64,000 nucleotides of DNA. Source: an uncultured Verrucomicrobiota bacterium. GTDB taxonomy: Bacteria; Verrucomicrobiota; Verrucomicrobiia; Limisphaerales; JADLHS01. The notes below the pieces were generated by a model. The model was not told the DNA's origin, did not search any database, and saw nothing but the letters and a program-made list of their open reading frames with translations. This document shows positions 42,276 to 52,001 of this stretch, piece after piece. The first letter of the stretch is position 1. Each line of letters starts with the position of its first letter. Both the position numbers and the translations under genes were made by a program. The stretch lies in assembly GCA_903828255.1 (NCBI GenBank), contig CAIKLQ010000501.1, positions 28,064 to 92,063 on the forward strand, given 5' to 3'.

Positions 42276-44957
42276 ATGAACTTACTTCCTCCCGGCAGCC
42301 CCGTAAATCACGCCACATTTGGTCGCGGAGTGGTCGAGTATTCCAAGGGCGAGACCACGCTGGTTCGCTTCTCCCGCGGCATCGAGGAATGCCTCACCCG
42401 CGAGCTGACTTATTTGCGCTCAGCGGCCGACAGCTACCTTCAAGGCCTGCCCGGGCATGCCTCCACCGTCGCACTGCGCTTGCTTGGTGAGTCCATTCGC
42501 GCGGTCAATGACACTTGGGGAGTTTTCTCACCCAGCCGCATCGATTTGTATCCCCACCAGCTTTGGGTCTGCCGCAAGGTCACCGAGCACTGGCCTGTCC
42601 GCTGGGTAGTTGCTGATGACGTTGGCTTGGGTAAGACGATCGAGGCCGGTCTGATTCTTTGGCGGTTGTTTCACCTTGGTTTAATTCGCCGCCTCCTCAT
42701 CCTTTGTCCCGCCTCGTTGGTGCAGCAGTGGCAGGAACGACTGTTCACCATGTTTGACATTCGAATGGCCCAATACGATCCCGAGCTCGATTCAACACGG
42801 GTCGATTTCTGGAAACTTAACCCCCACGTGGTCGCTTCCTTCCACACCTTGCGCGAGGACCGCGATGGCCGACATGATCGCATGCTTCAAACCGACCCAT
42901 GGGATCTCATCATTGTGGACGAGGCGCACCACCTCAATGTGGACGAGCAGGCCGGCATGACCCTCGCGCATCGCCTCATCAAAAAATTGCAGGATGCCGA
43001 CCGGCTCCAGTCGCTGCTGCTGTTCACGGGCACTCCGCATCGCGGCAAGCACTACGGCTTTCTCGCCCTCATGTCGCTTGTGCGTCCCGATCTATTTGAT
43101 CCACGCCGCCCCGTTGAGCCGCAATTGGCTCTCTTGCCCAAGGCGCTCGTGCGCAACAATAAGTATCACGTCACCAACCTGCGCGGGGAGCGTTTGTTTC
43201 AAGAACCCCAAGTCAGCAACATCCCTTATCACTACAACCCGGAGGAGGCCGCATTCTACCAGATGATGACGGACTTCATCGCCACTGGCCGCGCGTATGC
43301 CACCGGCCTTCAGGGCGACCGGGGCCGCACCGTTATGCTGGTCCTGATTGCGCTCCAAAAACTCGCCTCCAGTTCTGTCGCGGCAGTCCGCAGCGCATTG
43401 CAGAAACGTCTTGCCAAGTTACGCGTGATTTCCTCCAACGTGCAGCGCCTCGTGCCGCCCGCCACCGACGCCACCCGGCGGCTCGAACGCTTCAGTGATG
43501 ACCCTGATTCACTAAACCCAGTTGTGGAGGACGAGATTGCCACGCTTTACCTGGAGCTGATGAAAAACGAGTGCGAGCGTCTTGCCGAATTAATCGCCGC
43601 AGCAGACCGGGTTGTCATTGAAACCAAGATCGCGACCATCATCGCTCACGTCCGCCAGCTCCCCCCCGGCGAATCGGTTCTATTTTTCACGGAATACAAG
43701 GTCACTCAGGCCCTGCTGCTAGCCGCGCTCTGGCGCGAGTTCGGCACGGAGAGTGCCTCATTTATCAATGGCGATGAGGCGCTGCCGGCCGTGTTGACGC
43801 CTTCCGGAACTTTGCGCGACCTCCGTGAATCACGCGAATCGGCCAAGGATCGGTTCAATTCAGGCGCAGTTCGTTTCCTAATTTCCACCGAGGCGGCGGG
43901 CGAAGGCATAGACCTTCAGGAGCACTGTTCGCGCCTGATCCACGTTGATCTTCCTTGGAATCCCATGCGCCTCCACCAACGCGTGGGGCGACTGAATCGC
44001 ATTGGACAGCGCGACATCGTCAAGGTGATGCTCTTTCAGAATCCGGACACGGTTGAGTCGCGCATATGGGCACTCCTGAACGAGAAACTTGAGCGTATCC
44101 GCCGCTCCATTAACGCGGTTGCCGAAGAGCCGGAGGATTTGCACCAACTCGTCCTAGGCATCGCTCGCCCCGGCATGTTGGATGCCGTGTTCTCGACGGC
44201 CGATCAGGTGCCGCGCGCCAAATTGGAGGAATGGTTCGACCAGCAGACTGGACAAATGGGCGGCGAGGATGCGGTTCGCGTGGTTCAGGACTTGTTGGGG
44301 CACGCACAGCATTTTGATTTCGCTCAGGTCTCTGAAAAAGTGCCCAAGCTCGACTTGCCGGACTTGTCGCCTTTTTTCCGCCTCGCTCTGCGCTACAACC
44401 GGCGTCAGGTCACAGAGGCCGGGGGCATGCTCGCCTTCAAGACGCCCGATTCCTGGCAACGCACGCCGGGCATCAAACCCCGTTACGAGGACGCTCATTT
44501 TGAGCGCCGCCCGCCTTCTCAGAAAAAGGGCACGATCCTCGGCATTGGCAGCCGGGTCTTCGACGCGGCATTGGCACAGGCGTGTCAGTTGACGGATTCC
44601 TACGGCGTGTCCCACCACGGGGAAACCTCCGGCCTGTTGTTCGTCTTCCGGACCTATGATCGAATCACGGGAAATCCCGCCCAACCCAAATCTATTGTCC
44701 TCGGAGTCGTTCAGGAAAGAGACAAGTTTCGGTTGCTCAAGGATTGGCAAGTTCTGCAATCATTGAATGCGATCACCATTGAGATCAAGCCTGGGAGCAT
44801 TGAAGATAATCCAACGGCAAACATTCCTCCCGGAGATCAGTCAGCATTAGACCAAGCCGAGACGGTCGCCCGTGCCGCCCTCCCAACTCTTGATCTGCCT
44901 TTCCGCCAGCCTGAGCTGGAATTGCTCGGAATCATTTCGCGGCCTAGTTCCACATGA
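42276..44957 (+). CDS. SNF2/RapA-like helicase with N-terminal UvrD-C/Tudor-like segment
   Basis: VNHATFGRGVVEYSKGETTLVRFSRGIEECL; WVVADDVGLGKTIEAGLILWRLF, IIVDEAHHLN, LLFTGTPHRGKH, HQRVGRLNRIGQRDIVKVMLF. Confidence 0.9.
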   Translation: MNLLPPGSPVNHATFGRGVVEYSKGETTLVRFSRGIEECLTRELTYLRSAADSYLQGLPGHASTVALRLLGESIRAVNDTWGVFSPSRIDLYPHQLWVCRKVTEHWPVRWVVADDVGLGKTIEAGLILWRLFHLGLIRRLLILCPASLVQQWQERLFTMFDIRMAQYDPELDSTRVDFWKLNPHVVASFHTLREDRDGRHDRMLQTDPWDLIIVDEAHHLNVDEQAGMTLAHRLIKKLQDADRLQSLLLFTGTPHRGKHYGFLALMSLVRPDLFDPRRPVEPQLALLPKALVRNNKYHVTNLRGERLFQEPQVSNIPYHYNPEEAAFYQMMTDFIATGRAYATGLQGDRGRTVMLVLIALQKLASSSVAAVRSALQKRLAKLRVISSNVQRLVPPATDATRRLERFSDDPDSLNPVVEDEIATLYLELMKNECERLAELIAAADRVVIETKIATIIAHVRQLPPGESVLFFTEYKVTQALLLAALWREFGTESASFINGDEALPAVLTPSGTLRDLRESRESAKDRFNSGAVRFLISTEAAGEGIDLQEHCSRLIHVDLPWNPMRLHQRVGRLNRIGQRDIVKVMLFQNPDTVESRIWALLNEKLERIRRSINAVAEEPEDLHQLVLGIARPGMLDAVFSTADQVPRAKLEEWFDQQTGQMGGEDAVRVVQDLLGHAQHFDFAQVSEKVPKLDLPDLSPFFRLALRYNRRQVTEAGGMLAFKTPDSWQRTPGIKPRYEDAHFERRPPSQKKGTILGIGSRVFDAALAQACQLTDSYGVSHHGETSGLLFVFRTYDRITGNPAQPKSIVLGVVQERDKFRLLKDWQVLQSLNAITIEIKPGSIEDNPTANIPPGDQSALDQAETVARAALPTLDLPFRQPELELLGIISRPSST

Positions 44958-45008
44958 AAGAAGAATTTATGACCAAACCCGCCTAGTGAATCTGACAAAA
45001 ACCATCTT

Positions 45009-47615
45009 ATGTCTATTCTTCAAGAAATCCTGACTTGGTCTGAAAGTTTGCCCACTTGGCAAAGTGACGCCATCGCGCGCCTATTCGCAAAGGGAGTAAT
45101 TGCGGATGAGGATTTAGATGACCTCTTCGCACTGCTCAAGTTGGAATATGGCATACCAGATCCGCAGGGTAGAACGGCTAAGAAGTTGAGCGCTGACCAA
45201 ATCCCATCGGTAGCTGCAAACAACACGCAGGTGAAAGTCTTGGCGATAAAAAATCTTCTACATGTTAACAGAATTGCAGCAAAACAACGCCTACCTTTTG
45301 CTGCCACTGGTCTTACGGTGATTTATGGGGATAACGGTTCAGGAAAGTCTGGTTATTCCCGCGTTCTCAAACGTGCCTGTCGAGCACGCGACCAGAGCGA
45401 ATCAATTCATCCAAACGCCTTCTTGCCAGCAGATCAAATTGGTAATGCAGAGGCCACGTTTGAGATCGCAGTTGATGGCGTCACCAAGGAGGTCGGCTGG
45501 GTTAATGGCAAAGCTGGCGATCCGGTGCTTTCTTCCCTGGCAGTTTTTGATACGTGCTGTGCAAGAAGCTATTTGGATGATGAAGGCGATTACGCCTACG
45601 TGCCTTATGGTTTGGATATTTTGGAAGGACTTGCAGGTGCCTGCAAGAAGCTCAAATTAAAGATCGAAGCGGAGCAGGCTCAGTCCATTGCCGACACGAC
45701 TACTTTTGCAGATTTATCTGGTGATACTTCTGTCGGTCGGATCATCGTGACCCTCTCCCGTAACACCAAGCCAGAACAAATTACGGCCTTGGCGACAATG
45801 ACGCCTGAAGAGGAGCTCAAACACGGGGAACTCGATAGAAGCCTCAAGGAAGTTAACCCAAAGGACAAGGCAAAGCAGTTGCGGCTGGGTGCGAGTCGCA
45901 TAGCGCGACTTTCGACAAGCGTCATTCAAAAGCTCGCAATCGTTGACGATACTGCCGTTACCAAGCTTCGCGGCCTTGTAGATGCCTACCAAGCCGCACA
46001 AACGGCGGCGGCATTGGCTGCAAAAAAGTTCACGGAGGATGCCAGTCTGCTGCCCGGCACCGGTGGCGACGCATGGAAGGAACTCTTCGAAGCGGCGCGC
46101 AAGTTCTCCGTGGTGGCCTATCCAGGGAAGAAATTTCCGGAATTGGGCGACACACAATGCCCTCTTTGCCAGCAGCCTCTCACCGAAGGTGCAGAGCGGT
46201 TGCTCCGTTTTGAGAAATTTGTGCAACAGGAGGCCGAAACAATAGCAAAGGCGCGGCATAAAGCTTTGGCAGAGGCGCAGGGTATTTTTGCCGGGCAGTC
46301 TGTCTCGCTGGGAATGGACGATGAGTTGCTAGCGGAAATCACTGCGTTGGACGCATTGCTTTCATCGGACACAAAAGCCATTGAGACGGCTCTCTCCTGC
46401 CGTTATGCCAAAATTAAGGCAGCGATTAGTTCAGGGGAATGGGACAAAGTTGAAGCACTGCCGCCCAGCTCCGCAGCACGACTCCAAGCGTTAGCGGACG
46501 GGCTTAATCAGAATGCGGAAACATTGGACAAGATGACGGATGAAAAGGCACGTGCGGAACTGCAAGCGCAGTTTAAGGAGCTTGGGGATCGAATGCGACT
46601 TGCCAAGGTCAAATCGGCGGTCTTGACGGCGATTGAACGTCTCAACCGTCAGGCAAAACTGACCCAATGCCTATTGGCGGTGAAGACAAACGCTATTTCA
46701 ATCAAGGCTTCGGACCTAACTGAGAAGGTCGTGTCGAAGGAATTGGCATCTGCGCTCAACCAAGAGTTCAAGAATCTCGGGGTGGGGACACTTCAAGTGA
46801 GTCTGAAGAGCCGCGCGGACAAAGGGAAAGCCATTCACAAACTGAAGCTAGACGTCCCGCAAGCCAAGACGCCAGGGGACATTCTCAGCGAGGGCGAACA
46901 ACGGGCCATTGCCATCGGCTCCTTCCTCGCCGAAGTCACCATCGGCGGCGGTTCTGGTGGGGTTGTTTTTGATGACCCTGTGTCGTCATTGGATCATAAA
47001 CGGCGTGAGCGCGTTGCGAAGCGTTTGGCCCAAGAGGCTGCAAAACGGCAAGTCATCATTTTCACCCACGACCTATATTTTCTAAATCTATTGGTTGAAG
47101 AAGCCGGGAATGCGGGTGTGCCCTTCGAGACACAGAGCGTAATGAGACGGGCAGAGGGTTTTGGAGTCGCTGATTCGGACTTGCCATTTGAGGGTATGAA
47201 TACCAAGGCGCGGGTCGGATATCTGCGCAACCGACAGCAGGCAATCCAAACGGTTCATAAATCCGGGGATGAGTTGGAGCATCGCAAACAAACAGCTGAT
47301 GCATATCGGCAGCTGCGGATTGCCTGGGAACGCGCTGTCGAGGAAATCTTATTGCGTTCAGTGGTTTTGCGTTTTCGCAAGGGTATCGAAACTCAACGGT
47401 TAAAGGAGGTCGTTGTGGATAACGACGACTACGCGACTATCGACTCCTGGATGTCGAAGTGTTCCAATTATGCCCACGATCAAGCCCTCTTGGGTGGCAC
47501 AGACGTTCCTGAGCCAGCTGAATTATTGGCTGACATTAATGCACTAGACGAATGGCGCACGAAAACCGAAAAGCGTGCTGGCGAAGTGGCGAAGGTAAGG
47601 AAGGCCGGCAAATAA
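45009..47615 (+). CDS. AAA ATPase with CxxC zinc-hook motif (RloC-like architecture)
   Basis: LTVIYGDNGSGKSGYSRVLKRAC, GDTQCPLCQQPLTEGAERL, VVFDDPVSSLDHKRRERVAKRL, VIIFTHDLYFLNLL; C-term KCSNYAHDQALLGG. Confidence 0.75.
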   Translation: MSILQEILTWSESLPTWQSDAIARLFAKGVIADEDLDDLFALLKLEYGIPDPQGRTAKKLSADQIPSVAANNTQVKVLAIKNLLHVNRIAAKQRLPFAATGLTVIYGDNGSGKSGYSRVLKRACRARDQSESIHPNAFLPADQIGNAEATFEIAVDGVTKEVGWVNGKAGDPVLSSLAVFDTCCARSYLDDEGDYAYVPYGLDILEGLAGACKKLKLKIEAEQAQSIADTTTFADLSGDTSVGRIIVTLSRNTKPEQITALATMTPEEELKHGELDRSLKEVNPKDKAKQLRLGASRIARLSTSVIQKLAIVDDTAVTKLRGLVDAYQAAQTAAALAAKKFTEDASLLPGTGGDAWKELFEAARKFSVVAYPGKKFPELGDTQCPLCQQPLTEGAERLLRFEKFVQQEAETIAKARHKALAEAQGIFAGQSVSLGMDDELLAEITALDALLSSDTKAIETALSCRYAKIKAAISSGEWDKVEALPPSSAARLQALADGLNQNAETLDKMTDEKARAELQAQFKELGDRMRLAKVKSAVLTAIERLNRQAKLTQCLLAVKTNAISIKASDLTEKVVSKELASALNQEFKNLGVGTLQVSLKSRADKGKAIHKLKLDVPQAKTPGDILSEGEQRAIAIGSFLAEVTIGGGSGGVVFDDPVSSLDHKRRERVAKRLAQEAAKRQVIIFTHDLYFLNLLVEEAGNAGVPFETQSVMRRAEGFGVADSDLPFEGMNTKARVGYLRNRQQAIQTVHKSGDELEHRKQTADAYRQLRIAWERAVEEILLRSVVLRFRKGIETQRLKEVVVDNDDYATIDSWMSKCSNYAHDQALLGGTDVPEPAELLADINALDEWRTKTEKRAGEVAKVRKAGK

Positions 47616-47627
47616 AAACTCAGCCAC

Positions 47628-49001
47628 ATGAGAATTTACCACGCAGCTGACATTCATTTGGGACGAAGGCGGCTAGACGGCCGGTTGCCGGATGATGACT
47701 TCGTTGCCGCATTTCGGTTTATTGGCGAGGAGGCCATCCGCGAAAAGGCTGACGTGTTTCTTCTCGCCGGGGATTTATTTGACCGCCCCCAAGTAGAACC
47801 TCCCCATTTGCGGCAAGCTCAGGAAGTTCTTCGACTGCTCAAGAGCGCGGGCATCCCGGTGATCGCTATCGAGGGGAATCACGATAAGCAATTTGTGAAT
47901 ACCGATGCCCCGACCTGGGTGAGGTTTTTGGCGGAAGACGACCTCTTGATGCTGCTTCGCCCCGAGTTTCACGCAGAGGGTGTTCGATTGAATGAGTGGA
48001 ACGCCGAGTCCCGCACTGGCGCGTGGTTAGAAATCGGTGGCGTGCGGTTTGTGGGTGCAGGTTATCTTGGCGCAGCAACCCCGAACAAGGTCCGGCAGAT
48101 CATTGATCAAATACCGGCTGGGAAGACACAAGTGCTGCTATTGCATGCAGGCCCAGAATATTTTGTGGGCGAAGGGGGTGGATTCAGCAAAGAGGACCTC
48201 CAGATGCTTGAAGACAAGGTGTGCTACCTCGCGTTGGGGCACATCCACAAACCTATGCTTTATGGCGGATGGGCCTGCAATCCCGGGTCGCCCGAAAATT
48301 GCGACTTGCGGGAGGCAGGTTATTCCTGTGGGAAGGATGGAAAACCGGTCGGGCGCGGTTATGCCGTGCTGGAAATTGATCTCAACCGTCCCGATCAGCC
48401 GGTTTCTTTGGAAATCCGCTCGAATCCCCGGCGGCCATGTTTGCGGGTGGAACTGGATTGCACCGTTTTTGGCAACAAAACGAAGAACGGTGCCGATGCC
48501 TTCATGTCGGCTGCGATTAAGGCCATTAAGGAATGCAACCCAGATAAGTTCGCCGTGATCGAAATCATGCTCACGGGAAGTTTGAACCTTAACCGCATCG
48601 CCCTAGATTTGAACAAGGCGGCGCTGGAAATCGCTGAGCAAGCCAGCGTCTTCGCCGTGGCGATTGACACAACTCGTCTGAATATCGGAAATGGCTTCGC
48701 TGCTGGAGGTGCGGTTGGTGCGGATTTATTACCGCGTGATGAACTGGAGCGACGGGCCATATTGCAGTTGGTAGATAATCAACCACTCTGGGGATTGTCT
48801 GAAGAACGTCAGGCATTCGCCGATTTGTTTTATGAATTGAAGGAGCTCGTGCGTGGAGGGCAAACGGGCGAAGCGATAGCCGGCCAGATTGGCATGTCTC
48901 CGCTCATCGAAAAAGTTCGTGTGGCCGGTGCCACCCCCCCGCCGGTTTTGCCACCGCAAATTCCTGGAGAACCGGTTGTCGCCACGGAGGGTATCCAATG
49001 A
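47628..49001 (+). CDS. Mre11/SbcD-like nuclease
   Basis: MRIYHAADIHLGRRRL, DVFLLAGDLFDRPQV, IAIEGNHDKQFV, LALGHIHKPML. Confidence 0.9.
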   Translation: MRIYHAADIHLGRRRLDGRLPDDDFVAAFRFIGEEAIREKADVFLLAGDLFDRPQVEPPHLRQAQEVLRLLKSAGIPVIAIEGNHDKQFVNTDAPTWVRFLAEDDLLMLLRPEFHAEGVRLNEWNAESRTGAWLEIGGVRFVGAGYLGAATPNKVRQIIDQIPAGKTQVLLLHAGPEYFVGEGGGFSKEDLQMLEDKVCYLALGHIHKPMLYGGWACNPGSPENCDLREAGYSCGKDGKPVGRGYAVLEIDLNRPDQPVSLEIRSNPRRPCLRVELDCTVFGNKTKNGADAFMSAAIKAIKECNPDKFAVIEIMLTGSLNLNRIALDLNKAALEIAEQASVFAVAIDTTRLNIGNGFAAGGAVGADLLPRDELERRAILQLVDNQPLWGLSEERQAFADLFYELKELVRGGQTGEAIAGQIGMSPLIEKVRVAGATPPPVLPPQIPGEPVVATEGIQ

Positions 49002-51955
49002 TTATCCAGTCCATACGCCTAAAAAACATCAAGTCCTATGGCGAAGGCCCGAGCGGAACCGGTGTCACGATAGGTTTCGAGAATGGCGTCAACCTCGTGG
49101 CCGGTCGCAATGGGCACGGCAAGACGACGTTGATTGAGAGCATTGGCTATGCGCTGTTCCTGACCGAACCGCAGTTCGAGGAGAATTTCCAAATCGAAAC
49201 ATATTTTCTCAGTTACGGGGCCAAGGAGGGCGAGATCGATGTGACGTTCAGTTGCGAGGGCGACTCTTATCGCATCGAACGTGCTGTTGGAAAACAAACC
49301 AAGCGACGCTCCAAAGTGATTCAGTTGAGCGATAAAAGCATTTGTGCCGAAGGCGACCAGGAAGTGTCTGCGTTTCTTTGCCGGCTCTTAAAATTCCCAG
49401 ACCCGGGCCATCTGTCCGAGATTTTTTGCAAGTTGGTGGGTGTGAAACAAGGCCGATTGGCCTGGCCTTTTGACTCCAAGCCTGCCGAAGCCAAACGCTA
49501 TTTCGAGCCCCTGTTGGAGGTGGATGTTTTCCGCGATTGCTTCGACCGATTAAAAGGCGCGGTCGATACATTTGAGGTCCAGCGTGGGGAGCATATGACG
49601 AGACAGGCTGCCATTAACGAACGCATCAAGGAAAGGTCGAACAGCCCTCAAATACTTGAAAGTGCTCAGCAAACAGTGGCTACCATGACAACCACTCTTG
49701 CGGAGGCTGGTAAGGATCGCGACGTGGCGCTGGCCTTGAAAGATCAGTTGGAGATCTCCGGCAAGGCGGTCGAGTCTTCACATACCGCCCTGAATTCGAC
49801 CAACCAAAAGGCTGGCCATGCCAAGACCCTTCGCGAGGCCGGCGAGAAACAGCTCGATGAATCCAAGTCCGCAGTGAAGGTTTTGGCGGATAATGATGCG
49901 GCCCACAAAGCGCATGTCGATGCCGTTCAGACTCTTGTTCAGTTGGAACTTTCGAGAGAGAAAAGCGATACCTTAAAGCAAAGCCGTGACATTGCCGAAA
50001 AGGCGCGCGTTGCCCATCAAGCCAAGTCCGTGGCCGCGCGCGAGCAGGCTAAGGAGTTTGGTTTGCAGGTTGGAGTGAAGCAAAAAGATGCTCGGGGTCT
50101 GGTTGGAAAAATCACTCCTTTGAAAATGAGCCTGGAGGCGTCAGCGGCAGTTTTTAAAACATCCGCAAAACAGGCTGAGGAGGCAGAGGTGCATCGCGAT
50201 ACGATTGGCGGATGCATTGAAGGGCTCGACAGTTTGGTCAAGTCGCAGAATCGTGGCGCGGTCACGATAGCGCGTCTTTCTAAGGATATTTCTGGCTGGG
50301 ACGGCACCAAGTTGAAGGCTGCCGAGAAAGCCGGATCATCAGCCGCCAAAGCGTTGAAAGATGCCGACGCCAAACTAACCAAGGCTGAGCAGCGCCATGC
50401 GACACTGAAAGATCAACTCGAAGAAATTGGGGGCGGGATTTGTCCGTTCCTAAAAGAGAAGTGCCGACAGTTTGATCCTTCCAAAGTGCGGGCTGATTTG
50501 GAACAACAGAAACTGGCCATAAAGTTATTGGAAAAGGAATCTGAACAGAGCGGAAAAGCCCATCAAAAAGCAGAACAGGCGCTTGGGGAACTCAGGACTG
50601 CCCACGGGAAAATTTCCGGAATGGAAACCGAGTTAAATGAAGCTCTTGAGAGCTACCGTGACGAGCTTGAAAGTTTAACGTCGGATGAAGCTGTGGCGTC
50701 TTATGAATGGCTGCTGGCTTGGGAGACTCAGCTGACCGCCATGCCCACAGCATCGAAACTCTCACCCAAAAAACTTGATCCGGCCAAGGTTGTTAATCTC
50801 CAAGAGCAAATGGCAACCTTTGTCAGCGAGGCGAAAGCATGGTGGGAGAAAACAAGCGGCGCGATCAAGACGCGCATCAAGGCATTCAATGACGAGGCGA
50901 AGACTCGCAACGCAGAAGAATCCACTCTCAGTCAATATTCTGAACAATTGATTCGGCTCAATACGGAGATTCAGGGTTTGTCGCAAAAAGCTGCCACAAA
51001 AGAGACCGAAGCCAAGCAACACGACAGCGAGGCAAAAAGTTTAGCCACACAGATTGAAAAGCTGGATGGAGATCTGAAACCCTTCGTCAATTTGGATGCC
51101 GATCTCAAACGTGAGCAATTGAAGCGTGATGTCAACCGTGTTGGTCATGAGCGCTATCTCGGTGCCAAGAAAATTGCTGACGATTTGCCGGCACGCCAAA
51201 CGCAGCTGACCAAATTGCTAGTTGAAGAGTCCACTACCCAACAAGCACTTTTGGCAGCGACGGCAGCAGTGAAGAAGGCCGAGCAGGATTTTGATCCAGA
51301 GAAACTGAAAACCGCCCGGGTAGATCATCAAATCAAACATGACCGCGCAACCTCTTTGCAGGTGAGTCTAACGGCCGAGAAAGAAAAGCTCGCGAAAGAG
51401 GAAAAGCGTTTCAAGGAGTGGGAGGAAGCTTGCAAGGAGCGCGAGCGGATTTCCAAAGAAATAGGTCGTTGTGAAGCGGCAATGGCAATCACCGAGCTGG
51501 CGCGTAAAACATTGCGCGACACCGCACCGGCTGTTGCCCAGCATTTGTGCAGCCGGATTGGCACCAGGGCGCAAGGTGTCTTCAATCAGATCAATTCTGC
51601 ACCCATCGAACTGGGATGGGATGCGGAACGTTACAGCCTGCGGGTCACCCCCGGCGACCGCCGCTTCGCAATGTTGTCCGGTGGCGAGCAAACCAAGCTC
51701 GCACTTGCGATGACGCTGGCAATGATTGAGGAATTCAGCGGTCTCCGGTTTTGTATTTTCGATGAGCCCACTTATGGCGTTGACGCGGACAGCCGCCACA
51801 AACTTGCAGATGCCATTCTTCAGGCCCAAGAGGCTGCTGGACTCGATCAACTCCTGCTGGTTTCCCATGACGACGCCTTCGAGGGCAAGATTGAGCATGC
51901 TATCCTTTTGGAAAAATCAGTAGGTCTGGGAACAGGTGTTGTTTTTACCCAATAA
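48998..51955 (+). CDS. Rad50/SbcC-like ATPase
   Basis: NLVAGRNGHGKTTLIESIGYALF, LSGGEQTKLALAMTLAMIEEF, FCIFDEPTYGVDADSRHKLADAI; hook-like GGICPFLKEKCRQFDP. Confidence 0.9.
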   Translation: MIIQSIRLKNIKSYGEGPSGTGVTIGFENGVNLVAGRNGHGKTTLIESIGYALFLTEPQFEENFQIETYFLSYGAKEGEIDVTFSCEGDSYRIERAVGKQTKRRSKVIQLSDKSICAEGDQEVSAFLCRLLKFPDPGHLSEIFCKLVGVKQGRLAWPFDSKPAEAKRYFEPLLEVDVFRDCFDRLKGAVDTFEVQRGEHMTRQAAINERIKERSNSPQILESAQQTVATMTTTLAEAGKDRDVALALKDQLEISGKAVESSHTALNSTNQKAGHAKTLREAGEKQLDESKSAVKVLADNDAAHKAHVDAVQTLVQLELSREKSDTLKQSRDIAEKARVAHQAKSVAAREQAKEFGLQVGVKQKDARGLVGKITPLKMSLEASAAVFKTSAKQAEEAEVHRDTIGGCIEGLDSLVKSQNRGAVTIARLSKDISGWDGTKLKAAEKAGSSAAKALKDADAKLTKAEQRHATLKDQLEEIGGGICPFLKEKCRQFDPSKVRADLEQQKLAIKLLEKESEQSGKAHQKAEQALGELRTAHGKISGMETELNEALESYRDELESLTSDEAVASYEWLLAWETQLTAMPTASKLSPKKLDPAKVVNLQEQMATFVSEAKAWWEKTSGAIKTRIKAFNDEAKTRNAEESTLSQYSEQLIRLNTEIQGLSQKAATKETEAKQHDSEAKSLATQIEKLDGDLKPFVNLDADLKREQLKRDVNRVGHERYLGAKKIADDLPARQTQLTKLLVEESTTQQALLAATAAVKKAEQDFDPEKLKTARVDHQIKHDRATSLQVSLTAEKEKLAKEEKRFKEWEEACKERERISKEIGRCEAAMAITELARKTLRDTAPAVAQHLCSRIGTRAQGVFNQINSAPIELGWDAERYSLRVTPGDRRFAMLSGGEQTKLALAMTLAMIEEFSGLRFCIFDEPTYGVDADSRHKLADAILQAQEAAGLDQLLLVSHDDAFEGKIEHAILLEKSVGLGTGVVFTQ

Positions 51956-52001
51956 ACCTTTACTGAAATGCGAATAAATTCAACGTGCCTCCCATGAAAT
52001 C

